Source: Hyphomicrobiales bacterium
Lineage (GTDB): Bacteria > Pseudomonadota > Alphaproteobacteria > Rhizobiales > Rhizobiaceae
Assembly (NCBI GenBank): GCA_900472485.1
Contig: UCII01000001.1
Coordinates: forward strand, 245,986 to 309,985
Direction of reading: 5' to 3'
DNA length: 64,000 nt
How positions within the stretch are numbered: position 1 is the first letter of the stretch; every line of letters begins with the position of its first letter. The notes beneath the pieces were generated by a model that saw nothing but the letters and a program-made list of their open reading frames with translations, was not told the origin of the DNA and searched no databases. Positions 43,718 through 52,418 of this stretch are shown one piece after another. The position numbers and the translations under genes were made by a program.

Positions 43718-44788
43718 ATGTCGAAGTCACGAACCCCTTCCATCAAGATGGTGGCCGACAGGGCAGGCGTCTCGGTGGCAACCGTTTCGAATGTCCTCAA
43801 TGGCAAGCCCACGGTCTCTCCGGATTTCGCCAGGCGCGTGAACGACGCGGTGCGTGAGCTCGGCTATGTCGTCGATCTCGGCGCATCGCGGCTGCGCTCG
43901 CGCAAGGCGCAGCTTGCCGGCGTCGTCGTGCCGGATCTGACCAATCCGATGTTTGCCTCTTTCGTTTCCACGCTGGAGCATCTGGCGCGTCTCGACGATT
44001 ACGATCTGGTGGTCGTCTCCGCGCGCAACAATGTCGAGGAGGAGGCCGACCGGCTGCGTAAGATCCGCTCATGGCGTCCGGCCGGCCTGATTGTCATCCC
44101 CTGTGATGGCGCTTTTGCCGAACGCTTGCCGAACGGCTTCTTCGCACCGGTCGTGCTGGCCGACCGTATACCGGATGCGGCAGGCTTCGATTTGATCGCG
44201 GTCGACAATGGCCCGGCCGCTGGCGCGATCGCCGCCCATCTCGACAAGCAAGGTTATGGTGATTGCCTGGTCCTTGGCAGCAGTCTTTCGATCACCAATG
44301 TTCGCGAACGCTGGGAAGGCGTGCGAGCTGCGGCCGGCCGTATGCATGTCGAAATGCTGGAAATTGGCATAGACGATGTCAATGGCGCGCAGCGCCTCGA
44401 GGAGCGGTTGCGTCGGCGCCCTTTGCCTGGCGCGTTGTTTTCGCTCGACCATGGGACGACGCTTCTGACCTACCGCACCATGGCCGAGATCGGGCTTTCC
44501 GTGCCCGCCGATCTCGCCTTTGCAAGCTTTGACGATATGGAATGGATGCAGCTGGTCGCACCTGGCATTACGGCGGTGCGTCAGCCCATCGAGGAAATGG
44601 CCGAACAGGCCTGGGCGCTGCTGTTGCGACGCATGACCGGCTCTGCCGGAAAACCGGTTACGCGGCGTCTGCGCTGCGCCGTCGAGATCCGCGGTTCGAC
44701 GCCGCGGAGCCCGCTTGAGGAGGCGGGTAACACGAAACTGGGAGGAGAAAAATGGACGTTACAAGACGAACCTTACTCGCCGGAATAG
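43718..44788 (+). CDS. LacI-family transcriptional regulator
   Basis: A 356-residue repressor with the LacI helix-turn-helix at about 7-55 (IKMVADRAGVSVATVSNVLNGKPTVS, then the minor-groove hinge helix region ASRLRSRK). A periplasmic-binding-protein-like sugar domain follows (60-330). It should repress the divergent epimerase and its own transport operon until the sugar or its phosphate binds. Its C-terminal 37 bases overlap the start of the binding-protein gene, so its last residues are read through the next gene's ribosome binding site. The start follows GGGAGGGC. Confidence 0.93.
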   Translation: MSKSRTPSIKMVADRAGVSVATVSNVLNGKPTVSPDFARRVNDAVRELGYVVDLGASRLRSRKAQLAGVVVPDLTNPMFASFVSTLEHLARLDDYDLVVVSARNNVEEEADRLRKIRSWRPAGLIVIPCDGAFAERLPNGFFAPVVLADRIPDAAGFDLIAVDNGPAAGAIAAHLDKQGYGDCLVLGSSLSITNVRERWEGVRAAAGRMHVEMLEIGIDDVNGAQRLEERLRRRPLPGALFSLDHGTTLLTYRTMAEIGLSVPADLAFASFDDMEWMQLVAPGITAVRQPIEEMAEQAWALLLRRMTGSAGKPVTRRLRCAVEIRGSTPRSPLEEAGNTKLGGEKWTLQDEPYSPE

Positions 44789-45759
44789 GTGGAGCCGTCA
44801 TCGCCGGCACTCTTGGCGGCACGATCGGCGTCGCACAGGCGGCCGAGCCGCAAGTCGGCGTCGTGGTCAAGATCGGCGGCATTCCTTGGTTCAATGCCAT
44901 GGAAGTCGGTATCAAGAAGGCGGCGCCGGAATACAAGGCCAACGCCTGGATGGTCGGGCCGACGCAGGCCGATGCTGCCCAGCAGGTGCGTGCGATCGAA
45001 GATCTGATCGCCCGCAAGGTCGCTGTCATCGGCATCGTCCCGAACGACTCCGCTGCCCTCGATCCCGTTCTCGGCCGTGCGCGAGCCGCAGGCATCAAGG
45101 TGCTGGTCCATGAAGGGCCGAACCAGAAGGAAGCCGATTGGGACTTCGAGCTGACGACCATCGAAGGCTATGGCCAGGCCCATATGGACCTGCTGGCGAA
45201 GCAGATGGGTGAAGAAGGCAAATATATCGTCTATGTCGGATCGTTGACGGTTCCCCTGCACAATGCCTGGGCCGATGCCGCGATCGCCTATCAGAAGCAG
45301 AAATATCCGAAGATGGAAATGCTCGGCGACCGCTTCGGCGTGGCCGAGAGCCTGGATGACAGCATCAAGACCACGCAGGATCAGCTTCGCGCTCATCCGG
45401 ATCTCAAGGGTATCTTGACGTTCGGCTCGCAAGGTCCGATCGGTGCGGCGCGCGTTCTCGACGACCGCGAAAAGGCGAAGTCGATTGTGCTGGTCGGTGG
45501 CTTCTCGCCGGGGCAGGGCGTCAAATACGTCAAGTCCGGCACCATCCGCGGCGGCTTCATCTGGAACCCGATGACGGCGGGCGAAATCTTCGTCCAGCTC
45601 GCCTCCCTGCTGGCGGCCGGCAAGGAACCGACCGACAATATGGAGCTGACCGGCGTTGGCAAGGTGCGTGTCTATCCAGATAAGAAGCTCATCCAGGCCC
45701 AGAAGCTCGAGTCGCTTGATAAGGAGAATATCGACCGGCTCGTCGCGCTTGGTCTCTAA
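44752..45759 (+). CDS. Sugar ABC transporter periplasmic binding protein (RhaS/AI-2-like)
   Basis: A 335-residue periplasmic binding protein of the ribose/rhamnose/autoinducer-2 cluster. It starts with a Tat-style RR signal (TRRTLLAGIGG) cleaved near AQAAEP (about 30). Domain I has VVVKIGGIPWFNAMEVGI; domain II includes LTFGSQGPIGAARV and IRGGFIWNPMTAG. It captures the sugar for the downstream ATPase and permeases. A strong GGGAGGAG precedes the ATG. The REP-like repeat and GC hairpin after the stop may stabilise this part of the message. Confidence 0.92.
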   Translation: MDVTRRTLLAGIGGAVIAGTLGGTIGVAQAAEPQVGVVVKIGGIPWFNAMEVGIKKAAPEYKANAWMVGPTQADAAQQVRAIEDLIARKVAVIGIVPNDSAALDPVLGRARAAGIKVLVHEGPNQKEADWDFELTTIEGYGQAHMDLLAKQMGEEGKYIVYVGSLTVPLHNAWADAAIAYQKQKYPKMEMLGDRFGVAESLDDSIKTTQDQLRAHPDLKGILTFGSQGPIGAARVLDDREKAKSIVLVGGFSPGQGVKYVKSGTIRGGFIWNPMTAGEIFVQLASLLAAGKEPTDNMELTGVGKVRVYPDKKLIQAQKLESLDKENIDRLVALGL

Positions 45760-45856
45760 AGCATTTCCAGGAAAAGTGCGCAGCGGTTTTCCGTCCGGAA
45801 ATGCGTAAGGAACCAAGAGGATAGAGCTTTTCCGCAATTCAAAAAAAGCGGAAAAG
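45758..45856 (+). repeat. REP-like palindromic repeat, copy 2, and adjacent stem
   Basis: From the last base of the binding-protein gene, the sequence contains the same repeat as at 16245-16315: GCATTTCC (45761-45768) can pair with GGAAATGC (45797-45804). A second stem follows, CTTTTCCGC (45827-45835) with GCGGAAAAG (45848-45856). Both copies are intergenic, and their shared core is about 65 bases. Confidence 0.8.
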
Positions 45857-45876
45857 TTCTGGCTGTTCCTCCCGAG

Positions 45877-45908
45877 GGCCGGCGGCAGGCTCTAAGCCGC
45901 CGCCGGCC
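45877..45908 (+). other. GC-rich hairpin between binding-protein and ATPase genes
   Basis: A perfect 10-pair stem, GGCCGGCGGC (45877-45886) and GCCGCCGGCC (45899-45908), with a 12-base loop. Its position in the only large gap of the transport operon suggests partial termination or protection of the upstream message, giving more binding protein than membrane components. Confidence 0.6.
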
Positions 45909-45933
45909 GATTCATGGCGATTGGAGTGGATCG

Positions 45934-47427
45934 ATGAGCGATGAAATTCCATTTCTGCGTTTGATTGGACTGTCCAAACGGTTCGGCGGAGTGCGGGCAT
46001 TGGAAGAGATCGACTGGGATGTGCAATCCGGCGAGATTCATTGCCTTGTCGGCGAAAACGGCTGCGGCAAGTCGACCCTCATCAAGACCGTGGCCGGCGT
46101 GCATCCGCCCTCAGCAGGTATGATTGAGATCGAGGGCAAGCCGGTTCTTCCGCTTGATCCCGCACGCGCCAAGGCTCTGGGAATTCAGGTGATTTTCCAG
46201 GATCTGTCCCTGTTTCCCAATCTGTCCGTTGTTGAAAATATCGCCGTCGAAAGCCATCTCGACCGGCTGGTAAAGCCTGTCAATTGGAAGCGAATGCGGG
46301 AGAAGGCCGGCGCTGTCCTTGCAAGGCTCGGCTTTGCGCTCGACCTCGATCTCGTCGTTTCCGATCTTTCGGTGGCCGAGCGCCAGATCGTCGCGATCGC
46401 ACGCGGCCTGGCAGCCGAGGCGCGACTGATCTTCATGGACGAACCGACAGCGTCGCTGACACGGGCCGAGGTCGACCGCCTCTTGGGGATCGTCGGACGG
46501 CTCAAGGCAGACGGTATCGCCGTCGTCTTCGTTTCCCACCGGCTCGACGAAGTCGTCGAGATCGCCGAGCGCGTCACCGTCATGCGCGATGGCCGCAAGG
46601 TCGGCACCTGGCCTGCCGATCAGATGAACGAAAAGAAGATCGCTCATCTGATGACGGGGCTCGATATCGATCACGCGATCGTTGCCCGCAACATGGGTGA
46701 GGAAGCGCCTATTCTGGAAGTTCATGGTTTGTCGCGCCGCGGTGAGTTCGCCGATATCGATTTTACTCTCCGTCGTGGCGAGGTGCTTGGGATTTCCGGA
46801 TTGCTGGGATCGGGCCGAACCGAGCTTGCGCTGACGCTGTTCGGCATGCATCGGGCCGAAAGCGGCAGCATTCGCCTTGAGGACAAGGAGCTTGTGCTCC
46901 GCTCCAATCGCGATGCCGTACGCGCCGGCATCGCTTATGTCTCCGAGGATCGCTTGAGCCTCGGCGTCATTCTGCAGCAGTCGATCGGCGACAACATCAT
47001 GCTCGCGATCATGCGGGGCATGGCAAACCGGCTGGGGCTCATTCCCGATAAGTCACGCAGGCAGCTCGCCGAGGATTGGATCAAGCGGCTCGCCATCAAG
47101 GTTCCCTCGGCCGATCGCGCCGTGCAGACGCTTTCAGGCGGCAATCAGCAGCGTGTCGTGCTGGCGAAGTGGCTTGCGACGCGGCCGAAGGTGCTGATCC
47201 TCGATTCCCCGACAGTGGGCGTCGATATCAAGAACAAGCAGGGCATCTACGATGTGGTGGCTGAACTGGCGCGCCAAGGCGTCGCCATCATCCTCATCTC
47301 CGACGAGGTCTCGGAGCTCTTTGCGACCTGCGACCGTATCCTCCACATGCGCGCCGGCCGCATCGTCGGCGAAGCGGTGCCGGGCGACGTCAGCGAGGCC
47401 AACATGAAGGAGCGCATCTATGCGTGA
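45934..47427 (+). CDS. Sugar ABC transporter ATPase (RbsA/MglA type, double domain)
   Basis: A 497-residue ATPase with two nucleotide-binding domains in one chain. The first has Walker A GENGCGKST (40-48), a signature-like DLSVAERQIVAIARGL and Walker B LIFMDEPTASL. The second has a degenerate P-loop GLLGSGRTEL, the signature LSGGNQQRVVLAKWL and VLILDSPTVGVD. It powers import of the sugar through the two following permeases. Its end overlaps the first permease gene by eight bases. Confidence 0.94.
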   Translation: MSDEIPFLRLIGLSKRFGGVRALEEIDWDVQSGEIHCLVGENGCGKSTLIKTVAGVHPPSAGMIEIEGKPVLPLDPARAKALGIQVIFQDLSLFPNLSVVENIAVESHLDRLVKPVNWKRMREKAGAVLARLGFALDLDLVVSDLSVAERQIVAIARGLAAEARLIFMDEPTASLTRAEVDRLLGIVGRLKADGIAVVFVSHRLDEVVEIAERVTVMRDGRKVGTWPADQMNEKKIAHLMTGLDIDHAIVARNMGEEAPILEVHGLSRRGEFADIDFTLRRGEVLGISGLLGSGRTELALTLFGMHRAESGSIRLEDKELVLRSNRDAVRAGIAYVSEDRLSLGVILQQSIGDNIMLAIMRGMANRLGLIPDKSRRQLAEDWIKRLAIKVPSADRAVQTLSGGNQQRVVLAKWLATRPKVLILDSPTVGVDIKNKQGIYDVVAELARQGVAIILISDEVSELFATCDRILHMRAGRIVGEAVPGDVSEANMKERIYA

Positions 47428-48454
47428 GCACAGTCAAACGGCCGGACCATCCTTTGTCGCGCAATTGAAGCGGCGTCCCGAAGCGTGGCTCCTGGCCGTC
47501 ATTGCCGCAGTCGTGATCGTCTTTTCCATGACGGCGCACGATTTCCTGACGCTCGCCAATATTATCGATCTGCTCGAAACCTATTCCGTACAGGCGATCA
47601 TGGCGATGGGCCTCTTCGTCGTGCTGGTTTCGGGCGGCATCGACATATCCTTCGCGGCAACCGCCTCCGTGGCGCAATATTGTGCGGCACTGCTGGCAAC
47701 GCAGTTCGGCTTCTCCGCGTCCGTCGTCATTGGCTTTGGCCTGGCGATCGGCGTCGGCCTGGGTTGCCTGAATGCACTTCTGGTTCATTATGTGCGCATC
47801 ACCTCGATCATCGCCACGATCGCCATGATGAGCGTCAGTTTCTCGCTGCTGATGTATTTCTCCGGCGGTAAGTCGATCTATACATTGCCGGATTGGTGGA
47901 CGAACCGCATCGTCTTCTGGCGCATGGAAACGGCATCCGGTGACATCGTTCGCGTGACGTTGCCCATCGTCGCCATGGTGGTGGTGACCCTGTTCACCTG
48001 GGCGTGGATGACGCGCTCTTCCGTCGGGCGGCAGCTCTACGCAATGGGCGGCAATGCGGAGGCGGCACGGCGCATCGGCATGAACATCGGCCGGCTGCAA
48101 TTCGTCGCCTATGGCTATCTCGGGCTGATGGCGGCGGTTGCCGGTCTGCTGCAAGCCCATCGGGTCGGCGAAAGTGTGCCCAATGCCATGTACAACACGG
48201 AGCTTGCCGTACTGTCAGCCGCTGTCCTCGGCGGCGCCAGCCTGACCGGCGGCATCGGCACCGTGCCCGGCGTGCTGCTCGGTATCGTGCTTCTGGCTGT
48301 GCTGCAGAATGGGCTCAACCTGCTCGGCGTCTCCTCCTATTTCTTCCAGATCGTCATCGGCATCACCATTCTGGTTTCGACCTCGATCACCGTCATTAGT
48401 TCGCGGCCGAGCCGCCGCCATCGCATCATCGCGGAAGCGCCGTCCAATGGCTGA
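47420..48454 (+). CDS. Sugar ABC transporter permease 1
   Basis: A 344-residue RbsC-type inner-membrane permease with about eight to ten hydrophobic segments. It has the family loop GNAEAARRIGMNIGRLQFVAYGYLG (about 212-236) that contacts the ATPase, and GGASLTGGIGTVPGVLLG. Eight bases overlap the ATPase gene and eight overlap the second permease gene, so all three are translationally coupled. It probably forms a heterodimer with permease 2. Confidence 0.92.
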   Translation: MREHSQTAGPSFVAQLKRRPEAWLLAVIAAVVIVFSMTAHDFLTLANIIDLLETYSVQAIMAMGLFVVLVSGGIDISFAATASVAQYCAALLATQFGFSASVVIGFGLAIGVGLGCLNALLVHYVRITSIIATIAMMSVSFSLLMYFSGGKSIYTLPDWWTNRIVFWRMETASGDIVRVTLPIVAMVVVTLFTWAWMTRSSVGRQLYAMGGNAEAARRIGMNIGRLQFVAYGYLGLMAAVAGLLQAHRVGESVPNAMYNTELAVLSAAVLGGASLTGGIGTVPGVLLGIVLLAVLQNGLNLLGVSSYFFQIVIGITILVSTSITVISSRPSRRHRIIAEAPSNG

Positions 48455-49505
48455 ACCTTCGCTTCTTTATAACCTCAACAACAACCTCACAGACCTGATG
48501 AAGCGCATGCGGACGGGCATTCCCGGCGCCCATACCGGGCTTGTCGTCCTTCTGGTCTTTCTGGTTGCCGGCTTCTCCCTGTTCATTCCAAATTTTGCTT
48601 CGCTCGGCACGCTGCAATCCTTCATGTACCAGCTGCCGCTGCTCGGGCTCCTGTCTCTCGCGATGATGGCGCCGTTGATCACGGGCGGCCTCAATCTGGC
48701 GATCATCGCGACGACCAACCAGTGCGCGCTGCTGATGGCCTTCATCATGCAGAGCCTGATCACGCCCGATAGCGGCACGGGAACGGCGCTCGCCGTGATC
48801 ATACTGGCGCTTCTTGCCGGCATTGTGCTCTGCCTGCTCATCGGCCTTATCACTGGCGCGCTCGTTGCCTATACCGGCGTTCACCCGATCCTCATCACGC
48901 TCGGCACGAAATCGCTGATCGACGGCATCAGCATCTATCTGACCCGCGGCATGGCGCTCTCAGGCATACCGGACGGCTTCAGCCGCATCGGGACGACGAC
49001 GATAGTGGGGGTGCCGCTGATCTTCCTGCTGCTGATCGTGGTTGCTGTCATCGTCAGCCTCATCTTGCGGCGTACCGCCTTCGGCGTCGCCTGCGCCATG
49101 ATCGGCTCCAATATCGAAGCGGCCCGCTATTCCGCCATTGACACGCGCCGCGTGCTGGTCGGCGTTTATGTCATGTCGAGCCTGATCTGCTTCTTCGCCG
49201 CGCTGGTCATGCTGGCGACCTTCAACTCGGCAAGCGCGGACTATGCGCAATCCTATCTGCTGGTGACGATCCTTGCGGCCGTGCTTGGCGGCGTCGATCC
49301 CTTCGGTGGCTTCGGTACAGCCGGCGGGTTGATGCTGGCGCTGGCGATCCTGCAGGTCATTTCCTCCGGCTTCAATCAGTTCGGTCTCAGCAATTACCTG
49401 ACCGTCGCGATATGGGGCGGCATCCTCATCTTCGTCGCTGCGGTTCAGACGGCGCGGCCCTACCTGATGTGGCTGCTGCCGACACGTTTCTTCGGTCCCA
49501 AATGA
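48447..49505 (+). CDS. Sugar ABC transporter permease 2
   Basis: A 352-residue RbsC-type permease with multiple hydrophobic segments and the ATPase-contact loop MIGSNIEAARYSAIDTRRV (about 212-230), plus VLGGVDPFGGFGTAGGLMLAL. The ATG at 48447 overlaps permease 1 by eight bases; earlier frames are inside the previous gene. Its stop overlaps the kinase start (ATGA). Two non-identical permeases are usual for rhamnose/AI-2-type importers. Confidence 0.92.
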   Translation: MAEPSLLYNLNNNLTDLMKRMRTGIPGAHTGLVVLLVFLVAGFSLFIPNFASLGTLQSFMYQLPLLGLLSLAMMAPLITGGLNLAIIATTNQCALLMAFIMQSLITPDSGTGTALAVIILALLAGIVLCLLIGLITGALVAYTGVHPILITLGTKSLIDGISIYLTRGMALSGIPDGFSRIGTTTIVGVPLIFLLLIVVAVIVSLILRRTAFGVACAMIGSNIEAARYSAIDTRRVLVGVYVMSSLICFFAALVMLATFNSASADYAQSYLLVTILAAVLGGVDPFGGFGTAGGLMLALAILQVISSGFNQFGLSNYLTVAIWGGILIFVAAVQTARPYLMWLLPTRFFGPK

Positions 49506-50881
49506 GCATCGTTGCGGTTTTCGACATCGGCAAGACGAATGTGAAGCTGTCGGCGGCAACTGATGACGGCCGCGTACTGGAAACGCTGTCGACGCCGAAT
49601 ACCGTGAAGGATGGTCCGCCCTACTGCCATCACGATCTCGACAATCTGGAGGACTGGCTCGTCGATAGCCTGACGGAGCTGGGACGCAGGCACGATATAG
49701 GCGCGATCATTACCTGCGCGCATGGGTCCGGCGGTGTTCTGGTCGGCGGACAGGGTGCTGCAATGCCGATGATCGACTATGAGCAGCCGATCCCCGCGGA
49801 TGTCGATGCGCGGTACAGGGCAATTGCCGGTTCCTATCGCGAGAGGGCAAGCGCCATCATGCTGGGTGCGGCGCATCTCGCGCGGCAGATGTTGTGGCAG
49901 GAAATGTACTGGCCGGAGACCTTTGCGGCGGCCAGCGCCTATCTCGCCACGCCGCAATATTGGGCGTTCCGCCTGTCCGGCGTGCTGGCGAGCGAAGTGA
50001 CGAGCCTTGCGGCGCAGTCTCATCTGTGGGCATCGGCCGACAGCCGGCCGGCATCGCTCGTTGCAAGCCGCGGATGGCAGCGTCTCATGCCGCCGATGCG
50101 GCGAGCATGGGAAACGCTCGGCCCGTTGAAGCCCGAGCTCTCCAGACGCAGCGGCCTGAAGGCGACGACGCGCATCCTGTGCGGCGTGCACGATTCCTCG
50201 GCCAATCTATACCGCTATCAGGCGGCCGATCTTTCCGATTTTACCGTTGTTTCCACAGGCACCTGGATCGTTGCATTGACCGATGGCGGCGGTGTCGATT
50301 TCAGCGTCGAGCGACCCGGCCATTCCTGCAATGCCGATGTCTTCGGCAACCCGACACCGGGTATGCTGACCATGGGCGGCCGGGAATTTTCGACCGTCGC
50401 CGCAAAGGCTTCGGGTCCCGCCTCATTGCAGGCACTTCGGATGATCGTGGCGTCAGCTACCTTTGCACTGCCGACATTCGGCTCGGATGACGGGCTCTTT
50501 CCCGGCACGGCCCATCGCGGCCGTCTTGAAGGCCCGCTTGCGGAGGAGGAAGACGTCCGGTTCACGCTCGCAGTGCTCTATTCGGCGCTGCTGACCGCGG
50601 CCTGCATTCAGGACCTTCCGCCCACAGAGACGGTGGTGCTCGACGGCAATTTCGTCGTCGATCCCCTTTATGGCGCCATCGTTGCGGCCTTCCTGCGTGA
50701 TCGACGCGTGCTCGTCAGCCGCAGCACGACCGGAACGGCGACGGGCGCCGCCATGCTGGCGTCCCATGAAAGGCGTGCTTCGCCTGCGACGCTGGCGGCC
50801 GAAGCACCTGATATCTCCGGCCTTCCCGAACTTTCATCGTACCGGCAACGCTGGCAAACCCTGATCAAGACAATGGAGTGA
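49502..50881 (+). CDS. FGGY-family carbohydrate kinase
   Basis: A 459-residue FGGY kinase. AVFDIGKTNVKLSA (about 5-18) is the N-terminal phosphate-binding loop, GVHDSSANLYRY (about 226-237) holds the catalytic Asp, and STGTWIVAL (about 252-260) is the second ATP motif. It resembles L-fuculo- and L-rhamnulokinases and should phosphorylate a ketose, giving the substrate for the downstream aldolase. The ATG at 49502 overlaps the permease stop by four bases. The exact sugar is unknown. Confidence 0.88.
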   Translation: MSIVAVFDIGKTNVKLSAATDDGRVLETLSTPNTVKDGPPYCHHDLDNLEDWLVDSLTELGRRHDIGAIITCAHGSGGVLVGGQGAAMPMIDYEQPIPADVDARYRAIAGSYRERASAIMLGAAHLARQMLWQEMYWPETFAAASAYLATPQYWAFRLSGVLASEVTSLAAQSHLWASADSRPASLVASRGWQRLMPPMRRAWETLGPLKPELSRRSGLKATTRILCGVHDSSANLYRYQAADLSDFTVVSTGTWIVALTDGGGVDFSVERPGHSCNADVFGNPTPGMLTMGGREFSTVAAKASGPASLQALRMIVASATFALPTFGSDDGLFPGTAHRGRLEGPLAEEEDVRFTLAVLYSALLTAACIQDLPPTETVVLDGNFVVDPLYGAIVAAFLRDRRVLVSRSTTGTATGAAMLASHERRASPATLAAEAPDISGLPELSSYRQRWQTLIKTME

Positions 50882-50885
50882 GATC

Positions 50886-51578
50886 GTGACGACTTATGAC
50901 GACAATACCCTGCGCGAAGACATGGTGGCGATCTGCCGCCGGATGAATGCATCCGGTATCAACCAGGGAACGGCCGGCAACGTGTCGGTGCGAAATCCCA
51001 AGGGATTTCTGGTCACGCCAACCTCTCTGCCCTACGACATGATGCAGCCAAAGGACCTGGTGCAGATGTATTTCGATGGCAGCTACGAGGGTGAGCGCCG
51101 GCCATCGTCCGAGTGGCGGTTCCATCGCGATATTCTCGCATCTCGCAAGGATATCGAATGCGTGCTTCATTGCCACTCGGTCTATGCGACCACGCTTGCC
51201 GTGCATCACAAGACGATTCCGAGCTTTCATTATATGACGGGTGTCGCGGGCGGTACCACGATCCGCTGCGCCCGTTACGCCACCTTCGGCACGCAGGCTC
51301 TTTCCGATGCGGCGATCGAAGCGCTGCAGGACAGGCTAGCCTGCCTGCTCGGTCAGCACGGGCAGATCTCGCTCGGCAAGACTCCGGCTGCTGCCCTTGC
51401 GCTTGCCATCGAGGTCGAAACCCTCTCGCGCCTTTATGTGCAGGCGCTCACACTCGGCGAGCCGCCCATTCTCGATGACGAGGAGATGGCACGCGTCATC
51501 CAGCAGATGAAAAACATGAGCTATGGACAGGCACCGGATCTGGATGGGGTCAACGATGTGGCAAAGCGACGGCAATAA
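50886..51578 (+). CDS. Class II aldolase/adducin family (L-fuculose-1-phosphate aldolase-like)
   Basis: A 230-residue zinc-dependent class II aldolase. GNVSVR (31-36) binds phosphate, Glu76 in SSEWRFH is the catalytic acid/base position, and His95, His97 (HCHS) and His158 (GQHG) are the zinc ligands. It would split a ketose 1-phosphate made by the FGGY kinase into dihydroxyacetone phosphate and an aldehyde. The start is GTG at 50886. It ends the sugar cassette. Confidence 0.9.
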   Translation: MTTYDDNTLREDMVAICRRMNASGINQGTAGNVSVRNPKGFLVTPTSLPYDMMQPKDLVQMYFDGSYEGERRPSSEWRFHRDILASRKDIECVLHCHSVYATTLAVHHKTIPSFHYMTGVAGGTTIRCARYATFGTQALSDAAIEALQDRLACLLGQHGQISLGKTPAAALALAIEVETLSRLYVQALTLGEPPILDDEEMARVIQQMKNMSYGQAPDLDGVNDVAKRRQ

Positions 51579-51613
51579 TCCCTAGCCGCCTTCAATCGTC
51601 TCGCCGCGAAGTC

Positions 51614-51665
51614 TTGACATGTATACGACTGAGTAGCACCTTGGACGTCTGAAGGAGATTGTCCC
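51614..51665 (+). promoter_or_regulatory. Promoter of the parDE-type operon
   Basis: A consensus -35 TTGACA lies at 51614-51619, with a weak -10 (GTAGCA) about 51633-51638 and a GAAGGAGA ribosome binding site before the GTG at 51666. The GTATAC palindrome in the spacer (51621-51626) could be part of the antitoxin's operator. Confidence 0.5.
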
Positions 51666-51941
51666 GTGAGCGTGAAGTCGTCGATATCGTTGACCGATCA
51701 ACAGGATGCATTTGCCCGCTCGCTTGTCGAGACGGGCCGCTATTCCAGCCTGAGTTCGGTTCTTCAGCAGGGCCTGGAACTGCTGCGGCAAAAAACGGAA
51801 GCGGAAGCGGCCGAGACGGAAGGGCTGCGCAGGCTCATCCAGCGCCGCGTCGACGGACCGAAGATCCCGGCTCAGGACATGGAAGAGCGAATCGAGAGCA
51901 TGATCGAGCGCAAACGGCGAGCTCTTCGTGTGGAGCCTTGA
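51666..51941 (+). CDS. ParD-type antitoxin
   Basis: A 91-residue ribbon-helix-helix protein of the ParD/CopG class. The N-terminal DNA-binding part reads SISLTDQQDAFARSLVETGRYSSLSSVLQQGLELL (about 6-40), followed by a charged helical tail that should wrap the toxin. The start is GTG at 51666. Its end overlaps the toxin gene by 14 bases. It probably represses its own promoter with the toxin. Confidence 0.88.
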   Translation: MSVKSSISLTDQQDAFARSLVETGRYSSLSSVLQQGLELLRQKTEAEAAETEGLRRLIQRRVDGPKIPAQDMEERIESMIERKRRALRVEP

Positions 51942-52272
51942 ATATTCTAGGGATGCCGATCTCGATTTCGAACTGACCTTCGATCATCTGTTTGCGGCCT
52001 ATCTCGATCTTGGAGACCCGTCCGGGGATGCTCTGGAGCGCGCAGCCAGCCGTATTCGCGAACTCCGTCTGGAGATCGATCGGTTGGTCGAGACCCCATA
52101 TATCGGAACATTGCGGCCGGATATCTATCCGGGCATCCGCTTCCTGCGGCGTGACAAGGCGGCCGTCTGGTTTCTGCCGATCGAGGAACACAAAACGATC
52201 GTCGTTGTGGCGATTTTCATTGGCGGTCAGGATCATATCAGGCGGATGCTGGCGCGTATGCTGCAGCGATAA
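51928..52272 (+). CDS. ParE/RelE-superfamily toxin
   Basis: A 114-residue RelE/ParE fold protein with an N-terminal MWSLEYSRDADLDFELTFDHL helix region, IRELRLEIDRLVETPYIGT and the C-terminal strand RDKAAVWFLPIEEHKTIVVVAIFIGGQDH. ParE toxins inhibit DNA gyrase; RelE relatives cut mRNA, so the target is not certain. The start is GTG at 51928 overlapping the antitoxin gene. Confidence 0.85.
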   Translation: MWSLEYSRDADLDFELTFDHLFAAYLDLGDPSGDALERAASRIRELRLEIDRLVETPYIGTLRPDIYPGIRFLRRDKAAVWFLPIEEHKTIVVVAIFIGGQDHIRRMLARMLQR

Positions 52273-52418
52273 TGGTCCAATTGTCTGTTCGAATGGAGTT
52301 TTCGGCTTCGACCCAAGCCATCTCTTATTGGTTGCGACCCATTGGTACCGTCCTGATGCTACTTGCGCAATCTGTATGTAATGTAGCCGCAATCTTTGGC
52401 TGTCAGTGGGGGCGAAGG

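Noticed and set aside
52272..52418. N-terminal extension of the OmpR-type regulator to 52272
   Set aside because: The extra residues do not belong to the receiver domain and the frame start merely touches the toxin stop.
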